Virus record (IMG/VR): IMGVR_UViG_3300031565_000438
Location: 1 to 21,688 of that record
Reading direction: 5' to 3' (one strand)
Origin: a virus
DNA length: 21,688 nucleotides
Below are positions 13,208-20,101 of this stretch, piece after piece; positions within the stretch are counted from its first letter, which is position 1, and every line of letters starts with the position of its first letter. The notes beneath the pieces were generated by a model. It saw nothing but the letters and a program-made list of their open reading frames with translations. It was not told where the DNA came from and made no database searches. A program made the translations under genes and the position numbers.

Positions 13208-13421
13208 ACGAGCAAAAAACGCTGAAATGGACATTGTTTCAGTTACTGAATCTGAGAAGAATGTTCGTGAGGAAGTTTTGCGCAGAAATGCCAAAGCAGG
13301 ATATACCACAAGGTACGGTGAGCCTACGTATTCCACAAAGATACAGGTCACCGTACCTTTTGGTGAACAGAAACTTAATATATGGCCGAGAGACGAAAAC
13401 GGCAAACTAATAGGAGAATAA
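13194..13421 (+). CDS. 75-residue hypothetical protein, GTG start
   Basis: It begins at GTG (13194) with AAAGG 6 nt upstream, within the end of the charged peptide. The helical N-terminus (ILKRAKNAEMDIVSVTESEK) continues the coiled-coil character of that peptide. The C-terminus is more beta-like (STKIQVTVPFGEQKLNIW). No family recognised. Either internal GTG initiation or a +1 shift from the upstream frame would express it. Confidence 0.55.
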   Translation: MQILKRAKNAEMDIVSVTESEKNVREEVLRRNAKAGYTTRYGEPTYSTKIQVTVPFGEQKLNIWPRDENGKLIGE

Positions 13422-13424
13422 ATT

Positions 13425-13721
13425 ATGGGAACGGCAACGACAAATGATATTTTTTGGGCATTTGTTCATTACATCAAGAACAATCGTTTCAAAACAGTAG
13501 ATTCGATGAATGAAGATGATTTGGACGCAATGGCAGAAGGATTTGCAAGGGAAAACAGTACGGAGATTACCGATGCTACTCCCGATGCTAATCTACTTCT
13601 CGGTTCTGAATGGAGTAGTGTCGAATGGCCTGGTGCTATTAGCGCTTACAGAACCAGGGCGACCTGCGACCAAGCGGATTATCCCGAAGGTCACTTCAAA
13701 AAAGCTAAATACGGAGCATAA
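13425..13721 (+). CDS. 98-residue hypothetical late protein
   Basis: AGGAGAATAAATT precedes the ATG. The N-terminus is helical with aromatic residues (NDIFWAFVHYIKNNRFKTVD). A helical acidic segment EDDLDAMAEGFARENSTEI is followed by a Trp/Ser/Thr-rich portion. A virion or assembly role is inferred from location alone. No family recognised. Confidence 0.6.
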   Translation: MGTATTNDIFWAFVHYIKNNRFKTVDSMNEDDLDAMAEGFARENSTEITDATPDANLLLGSEWSSVEWPGAISAYRTRATCDQADYPEGHFKKAKYGA

Positions 13722-13733
13722 GGAGAATAAATT

Positions 13734-14111
13734 ATGGCTTTAGCAGCATCAAATACAGGTGTACTAAGAAACTTATCACAAGACCTGCCGCTGGGGGCTA
13801 CACGTCACTTTCTTAATGTATCAGATAACAACTCTGCAACTGCAGAGTCACTGGTAGCTGCCCCTGGTGATGGACGAAAGTTAATACTCACACATATTAC
13901 AGTGGGTACACTTACCGCACAGTCAATTTCGATTCTCGATGGCGCTACGACTACATTGTTTGGGCCGGTACAGTTAGAGGCTGCTGGTATAATTTACAGC
14001 AAGGACTTCAAATGGGGTATTTCTCTGACAGCCAATACTGCTATGTATGTCGATTCTGATAGTGATGTTCTGTATCATCTTTACATCGAATACATTGATT
14101 CACCGGCATAA
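13734..14111 (+). CDS. Beta-rich small structural-type protein
   Basis: 125 residues, with many alternating hydrophobic and Ser/Thr residues (KLILTHITVGTLTAQSISIL). It is likely a single beta-sandwich domain such as a decoration, head-fibre or tail-associated protein. Ribosome site AAGGAGAATAAATT is the same as in its neighbours. It lies immediately before the tail adaptor gene. No family recognised. Confidence 0.6.
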   Translation: MALAASNTGVLRNLSQDLPLGATRHFLNVSDNNSATAESLVAAPGDGRKLILTHITVGTLTAQSISILDGATTTLFGPVQLEAAGIIYSKDFKWGISLTANTAMYVDSDSDVLYHLYIEYIDSPA

Positions 14112-14120
14112 GGAGATATT

Positions 14121-14921
14121 ATGGCTTCGCCTACAACGAAGACGGATTTGTGTAATATGGCCTTGGGCAGAATAGGCCATAAGACAGTAACGGTCGCTCT
14201 GATTACAGCCGATACCGACCCTACAGCCGTTAAGTGTAACCTTCATTACGAACAGACCAGAGATGCTCTGTTAAGGTCTTACTGGTGGCGGTTCGCAGGG
14301 GCAAGGATAAGGCTTGCTTCGTCTTGGGTGACGGCTACGGCTTACACAACCGACCAGTACGTATCGAATGATTCTGTCTGGTATAAATGTCTGCTTGCTC
14401 ATACTTCCGGCGACTTGGACGATGAGCCTGGAACCGGCGTTGTTGAAGCTACTTATTGGACTACGCTCACAGCGGTTGATTATACTCCTGTTAATGAGTG
14501 GGACTTTATGTGGTCTTTGCCGGCCGACTTTTTGGCGAGCAGGTACACTTACGATGACAATGATGCTCACCGTTCCGTGTATTCCTTTATAATCGAAGGG
14601 ACTAAGTATTACACCAGAGAGACTTCGGTAGATTATGTCTATACCAAAAAAGTAGAGACCGTTGCATCATTCGACCCGCTTTTCATCGAAGTCCTTGTCC
14701 TATCACTTGCCGTTAAGTTATGTATGCCAATTACGCAGGACAAGGAAATGTACGTCCTTCTCAAAGATGAACTTTATGGTACTGCAAGGAAACCAGGCTT
14801 AATGTCAAAGGTCAGGGCAATGGACAGGCAGGAGCAGAACACTAAGGGTCTTTTCGATTACAATACATGGCTTGCCGCATTTAGAACATCGAGAGACCCG
14901 ACCAAGTTAGGGAGTTCTTAA
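14121..14921 (+). CDS. Tail tubular protein A / adaptor with inserted carbohydrate-binding-like module
   Basis: 266 residues. The N-terminal region TDLCNMALGRIGH, then HYEQTRDALLRSYWWRFAGAR, is typical of gp11-like tail tubular/adaptor proteins that sit below the portal. The YWWRFAGARIRLA helix is interrupted after about residue 66 by a segment with Trp, Tyr, Asp and Gly in a pattern like a CBM5/12-type chitin-binding module (WVTATAYTTDQYVSND, VWYKCLLAHTSGDLDDEP, then YWTTL, to about residue 120). The adaptor fold resumes with WDFMWSLPADFLASRY. The insert could contact a surface glycan. A compact TAATG overlap leads into the glycosyltransferase cassette. Confidence 0.75.
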   Translation: MASPTTKTDLCNMALGRIGHKTVTVALITADTDPTAVKCNLHYEQTRDALLRSYWWRFAGARIRLASSWVTATAYTTDQYVSNDSVWYKCLLAHTSGDLDDEPGTGVVEATYWTTLTAVDYTPVNEWDFMWSLPADFLASRYTYDDNDAHRSVYSFIIEGTKYYTRETSVDYVYTKKVETVASFDPLFIEVLVLSLAVKLCMPITQDKEMYVLLKDELYGTARKPGLMSKVRAMDRQEQNTKGLFDYNTWLAAFRTSRDPTKLGSS

Positions 14922-15787
14922 TGCTATCGGTAATTATACCTTCGTGCAATGAACAGTTCTTACAGCCGACCATAGACGGTCTGATAGAGTCTGCCGAAGG
15001 TGATATTGAGATTATAGCTGTTCTTGATGGTGACTGGCCTAAAGTACCTATTAAGGACGACCCGCACGTTGTTCTGATACATCACACAAGACACGGTATG
15101 CGTGAAGCCATAAACGAGGCCGCCCGAATAGCTAAAGGCAAATACATAATGAAGTGTGACGGACACTGTTCGTTCGATAAGGGCTTTGATATTAAACTTG
15201 CTGCGGATTGCGAACCTGACTGGCTGGCCGTGCCTACAAGGTATAGTCTGGACGCTGAGAAATGGAAGAGAAAGCCCGACGATAGTAAGACAGTAAATTA
15301 TCTATACATTATCCCGCCCATAAAGAAAAAGCCCGAAGACGGAAGGTATTGGGAGCCTGGGTATAGCGGAGTAATCTGGCGAGGGTACGAAGAAGAAAGG
15401 AATCGCAAAGACGTTTTAATAGACGACCTGATGACCTTTCAGGGTTCCTGCTGGTTTATGCACAGAGACTATTACTTCAAGATAGGGTGTATGGACGATA
15501 CGATTGGCGGCACATTCACACGCGAAGCGCAGGAATTAGGTAATAAGGTATGGTTATCTGGCGGGAGGGTCATTCGCAATAAAAAGACTTGGTATGCACA
15601 TTTACACAAAGGCAAGCAGTACGGACGTGGCTATTACTTGGCCCGAAAGGAAATACAACAAGGTTCTGAACGAATTGTCGATTACTGGATGAACAATAGG
15701 TGGCCTGGCCAAATAAGAGACTTCAAATGGCTCATTGACCATTTTGCGCCAGTACCAGGATGGGAAAAATACGAATGGACATCTTGA
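14921..15787 (+). CDS. GT2-type glycosyltransferase with D-x-H motif
   Basis: 288 residues. It begins SVIIPSCNEQFL (GT-A nucleotide-binding strand) and continues EIIAVLDGDWP, then REAINEAARIAKGKYIMKCD-GH (D80-G81-H82), where the D-x-H motif would bind metal and donor sugar phosphate. FQGSCWFMHRDYYFKIGCMD (173-192) and WLSGGRVIRNKKTWYAH are acceptor-side features shared with the gene at 17850. Such enzymes transfer a sugar to a lipid, glycan or protein. It starts within the previous stop (TAATG). Donor and acceptor cannot be read from sequence. Confidence 0.85.
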   Translation: MLSVIIPSCNEQFLQPTIDGLIESAEGDIEIIAVLDGDWPKVPIKDDPHVVLIHHTRHGMREAINEAARIAKGKYIMKCDGHCSFDKGFDIKLAADCEPDWLAVPTRYSLDAEKWKRKPDDSKTVNYLYIIPPIKKKPEDGRYWEPGYSGVIWRGYEEERNRKDVLIDDLMTFQGSCWFMHRDYYFKIGCMDDTIGGTFTREAQELGNKVWLSGGRVIRNKKTWYAHLHKGKQYGRGYYLARKEIQQGSERIVDYWMNNRWPGQIRDFKWLIDHFAPVPGWEKYEWTS

Positions 15788-16659
15788 TAAGTACAGCTCT
15801 TTTGAATTATACAGGCGTTCCTACCTATACGCTAACGCTTTATAACCAGCTCGTATCAAGAGGTCATAAGGTTGTTGTTTATAGTCCCGAAGGTGGCGCA
15901 CTGGCGGCACGTATGAATACCATATCATCGTTGTTATTGGCTGAAAGGCCGGACGTTATTCTCGCACAACACGGCACGTTAGCGAGAGAGATGAGAAACA
16001 AGTGGCTTGATACACCGATGATATTCACTTCGCACGGAATACTACCTGAATTGGAACAGCCGCCGGTGGATATTCATATTGATAAGTACATCGCAGTCAG
16101 TGAAGAAGTCTTATTGAATTTAGCCTCTTACGATATTACAAACGTACAAATAGTACGAAACTTCATTGACACCGATAGATTTCATTGCACAAAGCCTGTC
16201 AGCGAAAAACCTAAACGGTTATTATTTTTAAGTAACTTCAAAAGGTGGCGGACATACGAAACTATTCAAAAAGCGTGTAAAATAATAGGTATCGAGTTCC
16301 GCCACCTTGGTTACACCTCACATCCCAAATATAACGTAGAGGACTATATAAACGAAGTGGATATAGTCATATCTCTTGGCAGAGGGGTACTTGAGGCAAT
16401 GGCCTGTTGCCGTCCTGTGATAGTCTTCGACCGCAGACGTGGCGATGGTTATATCAATAAAGATACTTATCGAAGAAGTCGAATGAATAATCTTTCAGGC
16501 AGGGCTTATAGTCTTGAATGCAAAACCAAAGTCTTTACGGGTTTAATATCTCAATACAAACCCGAAGATGGTATTACGAACAGGAACATAGTTCTGGAAC
16601 ATCACAACCACGTCAAGGCTGTTGATACCATTATGGAAATTATCAAGGAGGTAACGTGA
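15775..16659 (+). CDS. GT-B glycosyltransferase (GT4-like)
   Basis: 294 residues from ATG 15775; a start at 15760 adds five residues. I chose 15775 because MDILISTALLNYTGVPTYTL is the usual GT-B opening and GGGA lies upstream. The N-domain includes LYNQLVSRGHKVVVYSP and IFTSHGILPELE. The C-domain shows KRLLFLSNFKRWRTYETIQK, then DIVISLGRGVLEAMACCRPV (196-215), the conserved donor-binding E-x-x-x-CRPV loop of GT4 enzymes. Family members use nucleotide sugars and retain anomeric configuration. It overlaps the previous gene by 13 nt and the next by GTGA. Confidence 0.82.
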   Translation: MDILISTALLNYTGVPTYTLTLYNQLVSRGHKVVVYSPEGGALAARMNTISSLLLAERPDVILAQHGTLAREMRNKWLDTPMIFTSHGILPELEQPPVDIHIDKYIAVSEEVLLNLASYDITNVQIVRNFIDTDRFHCTKPVSEKPKRLLFLSNFKRWRTYETIQKACKIIGIEFRHLGYTSHPKYNVEDYINEVDIVISLGRGVLEAMACCRPVIVFDRRRGDGYINKDTYRRSRMNNLSGRAYSLECKTKVFTGLISQYKPEDGITNRNIVLEHHNHVKAVDTIMEIIKEVT

Positions 16660-17150
16660 GACCAGAACAACATATTCGTTTTAGCTCACATTTACCATTG
16701 TTGATAAGGATGATAATTGAGACTACAGGTGATGTTCTGGAATGTGGTACAGGATTGTTCAGTACGCCGGTTTTGCATTGGTTGTGCGTTCCAGATAAGA
16801 GAAGACTTGTATCTTATGACAGTAACATAAATTATTACAAGATAGCCACGCAATATGTGTGTGAATTTCATATTGTTAATTACGTAGAGGACTGGGACAA
16901 GATAGATATTGAAAAGCCTTGGGACGTTGTCTTTATAGACCATGAATGGAATAGGCGCAACATAGAAGCTCGCAGAGTGGCCGATTATGCAAAGTTTGTA
17001 ATAATACACGATACCTGTGGTAGAGACGAAAGATATTATCATTATAAAGAAACATATCCACTCTATAAATATAGTTATCAATTCTTAACCAGACCCAGAA
17101 CGAAGGTATTAAGTAATTTTGTGGACGTTAATAAGATAGGACTATGGTAA
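16656..17150 (+). CDS. Class I methyltransferase-like protein
   Basis: 164 residues with a GTG start, AAGGAGG 5 nt upstream and a 4-nt overlap with the previous stop. The pattern DVLECGTGLFSTPVLHWL (26-43) is a SAM-binding GxG loop. RLVSYDSN (50-57) provides the acidic residue for the adenosine ribose, and WDVVFIDHEWNRRNIEARR and VIIHDT follow the Rossmann-like core. It is short for the family, so it may be a catalytic core only or use a partner. It may methylate a sugar or protein made in the cassette; this is inference. Confidence 0.65.
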   Translation: MRPEQHIRFSSHLPLLIRMIIETTGDVLECGTGLFSTPVLHWLCVPDKRRLVSYDSNINYYKIATQYVCEFHIVNYVEDWDKIDIEKPWDVVFIDHEWNRRNIEARRVADYAKFVIIHDTCGRDERYYHYKETYPLYKYSYQFLTRPRTKVLSNFVDVNKIGLW

Positions 17151-17818
17151 TAAGTTATTGCATACCAATTAGGAACAGGATAGACGACTTGAAGCAATCG
17201 CTGGTAGCGGTAATTGCGGCGGCGAAGAGGAGTCCGCCGGTGGAGATTGTTATATTGGACTATGATTCAGATGACGGTTTGGAGGAATATGCCAAGACCC
17301 TGCCGCAACTCAAAGACGGTAACAACATAGTATATGTAAAGCATACGGGACATAAATACTACCACATGGCGAAAGCAAGAAACCTCTCAGCATTGGCCGC
17401 AAGTGGAGAATATCTTGTTTTGGCCAATGCGGATAACCTGCCGTCTGGATACTTCTTTCATGTGATAAGGGTTTTGATAGATGCAGGAGCGGTCTGGATG
17501 ATACCCGGCCCTTGGGATTCACTTTTGGTTATTCAAAAAGAGGAATTTATTGATGCTGGTGGATTCGATGAAAGATTCGAGTTCTACGGCCCTGAAGATA
17601 AGGAGTTAGTGGAAAGGCTTCGCCGCAGGGGGACAAAACATAAGATATACTCACGTTCATTGATTCCTGCGGTCTATACTCCTGATGTAAAAAAAGAATC
17701 AGGATACCGACTAAAAATACCAAAACAGAAAATGCACAATCTTATGATGAAATATTTTATCGAGAACAGAGAGAATAAATTGTTAGTGGCAAACCCCGAT
17801 GGCTGGGGCAAAACTTGA
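17144..17818 (+). CDS. GT2 / GT7-C-like glycosyltransferase
   Basis: 224 residues. It opens VISYCIPIRNRIDDLKQSL, has VEIVILDYDSDDG (33-45), and LVLANADN (91-98) in place of the usual D-x-D. A C-terminal galactosyltransferase-type block GGFDERFEFYGPEDKELVERLRRRG is split here as GGFDERFEFYGPED (139-152) and KELVERLRRRG. It ends GWGKT, also found near the end of the next gene. The start overlaps the methyltransferase stop. Donor and acceptor unknown. Confidence 0.8.
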   Translation: MVISYCIPIRNRIDDLKQSLVAVIAAAKRSPPVEIVILDYDSDDGLEEYAKTLPQLKDGNNIVYVKHTGHKYYHMAKARNLSALAASGEYLVLANADNLPSGYFFHVIRVLIDAGAVWMIPGPWDSLLVIQKEEFIDAGGFDERFEFYGPEDKELVERLRRRGTKHKIYSRSLIPAVYTPDVKKESGYRLKIPKQKMHNLMMKYFIENRENKLLVANPDGWGKT

Positions 17819-17836
17819 TTCCTTGAAAGGGAAAAA

Positions 17837-17881
17837 ATGAAAATGATAAATGGATGTATCAGTAATAATACCAGCACGTAA
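17837..17881 (+). other. 14-codon upstream ORF overlapping the next glycosyltransferase start
   Basis: ATG at 17837 follows AAAGGGAAAA at good spacing and reads MKMINGCISNNTST. The glycosyltransferase ATG at 17850 is in a different frame and lies 13 nt further from that ribosome site. The short ORF may couple translation, or the best ribosome site simply serves both. Confidence 0.3.
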
Positions 17882-19457
17882 TGAGATGTTCCTTGCCGGA
17901 ACTATCGAGAAGATTCTGTCTGCAATTAAGGCGGACACGGAGATTATCGCTGTCATTCAGGATTACTGGCCTGAACCACAGATAAAAGATGACCCCCGCG
18001 TAACCATAATCCACCATACCACACCAATAGGCCAAAGGGCTGCCGTCAACGAAGCTGCAAATCTAAGCCGGGCTAAATACATTCTCAAAACGGATGCTCA
18101 TTCAATGCTCGATGAAGGTTTTGACGTTAAGTTAATGGCCGACTGTGAGTACGACTGGACTGTTCTTCCCCGAATGTATAATCTTCACGTCTTTGATTGG
18201 GTCTGCGAGAACGGGCATAACTTCTATCAGGACAAATTCGGACTCAAAAAAGAGAACAAATGCCCGAACTGCCAGTTTCCTCTAAAGATGAAATATATCT
18301 GGAAGATTCGCAAGAGCAGAAAAACAGATTTTATGTGCCTCGATAAAGACTTGAGGGTTCAGTATTGGGGCAGTTATGGAGAGAGGCCGGAGGCTAAAGG
18401 TGACATAGTTGACGTTATGAATGGTCAGGGGGCGTGCTGGTTTCAACATAGAAAGAGGTTCTTAGAGTTAGGCGGCCTCGATGAAAAGCACGGCAGTTGG
18501 GGACAAGTCGGCGCTGAAATCGCTTGTAAGGCTTGGTTGTCTGGCGGCAGGCATGTAGTCAATAAAAAAACTTGGTTCGCCCATATGTTCCGTACTACGG
18601 GGCCGTTTGGCTTTCCTTATAAGATACACGGTTCAGAACAGGAGAAGGCACGTCAGTATTCGCGTGACCTCTGGAAAAATAACAAGTGGCCTTTGCAGAA
18701 GCGAAAGTTTCAATGGCTCATAGATAAGTTTGCTCCCGTTCCTACGTGGCAGGCACGTCAGGATTTATCTAAAGGTTTGGTGTACTATACCGATAACAGG
18801 GCTTCCGAGCAGATAGTTCAAGTCAATCGCAAGCTCCTTAATAATATGGGATTCCCTATCGTATCCGTTTCGTTGTATCCCATTGATTTCGGTACGAACA
18901 TCGTACTGCCGGACATTAGAGGTCGTGTAACAATGTTCAAGCAGATTCTTGCCGGTCTGGAGGCTCTGGATACGGACATTGCCTTTCTGGTCGAACACGA
19001 TATGTTATACCATCCTACCCATTTCGATTTCACGCCGGATTTGAAAGATGTCTATTATTACAATACTAACACTTGGAAGTTGCGGGAGAGTGACGGACAG
19101 GCACTTTATTACTATACCCAGCAGACTTCAGGTTTATGTGCCTATCGAGAGTTACTCGTAGAACATTATCGCAAAAGAATTGAGAGGGTCGGCAACAATG
19201 GTCACGACTACAAGATAGGATACGAACCTGGCACACACGCTTTTCCGAGGGGCATTGATAACTACAAAGCGGTTTCTTGGGAGTCTCAATTCCCGAATAT
19301 AGATATTCGACACGCATATAACCTGACCGCCAACAGGTTCAGGCAAGACCAGTTCAGAAGTCCGAAGTCTTGTCAGGGCTGGCTAATGGCGGACGAGATA
19401 CCCGGATGGGGTAAAACAAAAGACAGATTCAATGAATTCTTGAAGGAGATTAAATAA
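17850..19457 (+). CDS. Two-domain glycosyltransferase (GT2 N-domain plus second GT-like C-domain)
   Basis: 535 residues. The N-domain (1 to about 300) is a paralogue of the gene at 14921. It has SVIIPARNEMFL, EIIAVIQDYWPEPQIKDDP, KYILKTDAH (D82-A83-H84) and WLSGGRHVVNKKTWFAH. An insert with C119, H123, C138, C141 and C163 may form a zinc site. The C-domain (about 305-535) has a further conserved-looking block with DIAFLVEHDMLYHPTHFDF (376-394, E-H-D) and a long Tyr-rich tail ending GWGKT and KEIK. The two-domain form is about twice the length of single GT2 enzymes. The ribosome site fits a short ORF at 17837 better than this start. Confidence 0.85.
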   Translation: MDVSVIIPARNEMFLAGTIEKILSAIKADTEIIAVIQDYWPEPQIKDDPRVTIIHHTTPIGQRAAVNEAANLSRAKYILKTDAHSMLDEGFDVKLMADCEYDWTVLPRMYNLHVFDWVCENGHNFYQDKFGLKKENKCPNCQFPLKMKYIWKIRKSRKTDFMCLDKDLRVQYWGSYGERPEAKGDIVDVMNGQGACWFQHRKRFLELGGLDEKHGSWGQVGAEIACKAWLSGGRHVVNKKTWFAHMFRTTGPFGFPYKIHGSEQEKARQYSRDLWKNNKWPLQKRKFQWLIDKFAPVPTWQARQDLSKGLVYYTDNRASEQIVQVNRKLLNNMGFPIVSVSLYPIDFGTNIVLPDIRGRVTMFKQILAGLEALDTDIAFLVEHDMLYHPTHFDFTPDLKDVYYYNTNTWKLRESDGQALYYYTQQTSGLCAYRELLVEHYRKRIERVGNNGHDYKIGYEPGTHAFPRGIDNYKAVSWESQFPNIDIRHAYNLTANRFRQDQFRSPKSCQGWLMADEIPGWGKTKDRFNEFLKEIK

Positions 19458-20101
19458 TGGCAGCGGTAGATACAATTTTAATTTTAGATGGGATTATGCA
19501 CCAGAAGGAAACAACTTCTGACATTTATACCCAAGACCATGCAACGAACTCGTCTGTATATAGCAACCAGTTTCACATACCACTTGTATATAAGGCAGCA
19601 AGGGTAATCTATAACGGAGCTTACGACCCTGATGGTGGTAGAGTTCATTATCGAACTAAGTTATTGAGGACAACATCAATTACGACACCTACGAAAACAG
19701 CTAATCAAGAGGATGCTTGGTTGGCATTAACACCGCCAGCCGTTGCCGAGAGTTCGGCTTTTGATACAAGTGCTTCATGGGACTCAATTATTGCTGTTGA
19801 TGTATGTCAATCTTCGGTAACTGCAAACACAACCGGCATTGAAGTTATTGTTCAGGGCAGGAAAGAAGATTCTGTTGACGAATGGGTAACAATAACAAAA
19901 GTTAACGTACTGGCATATGCTGCCGTAGCTGTTAAATCCGACTTTGCAGCACAGGAAGCGGCAGCGCAAACTACACTTTCTGTAACAGACCCAACAACCG
20001 GCAAACTTACTCATCTTGGTAAGTTTGTTTTCCTTGAGGATACAGTTACGATAAATAATAGCGAAATAGCTTTTGTCGTTGAATGTGGAGCTGATGCCTA
20101 A
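19457..20101 (+). CDS. 214-residue structural-type hypothetical protein
   Basis: It overlaps the previous stop (TAATG), with GGAG upstream. The composition is rich in Thr, Ala, Ser and Val with beta-strand-like stretches (SWDSIIAVDVCQSSVTANTT, GIEVIVQGRK). There is no signal peptide or membrane segment. A tail-associated or decoration protein is suggested by its place between the glycosyltransferases and the LamG-Ser-rich protein. No family recognised. Confidence 0.65.
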   Translation: MAAVDTILILDGIMHQKETTSDIYTQDHATNSSVYSNQFHIPLVYKAARVIYNGAYDPDGGRVHYRTKLLRTTSITTPTKTANQEDAWLALTPPAVAESSAFDTSASWDSIIAVDVCQSSVTANTTGIEVIVQGRKEDSVDEWVTITKVNVLAYAAVAVKSDFAAQEAAAQTTLSVTDPTTGKLTHLGKFVFLEDTVTINNSEIAFVVECGADA

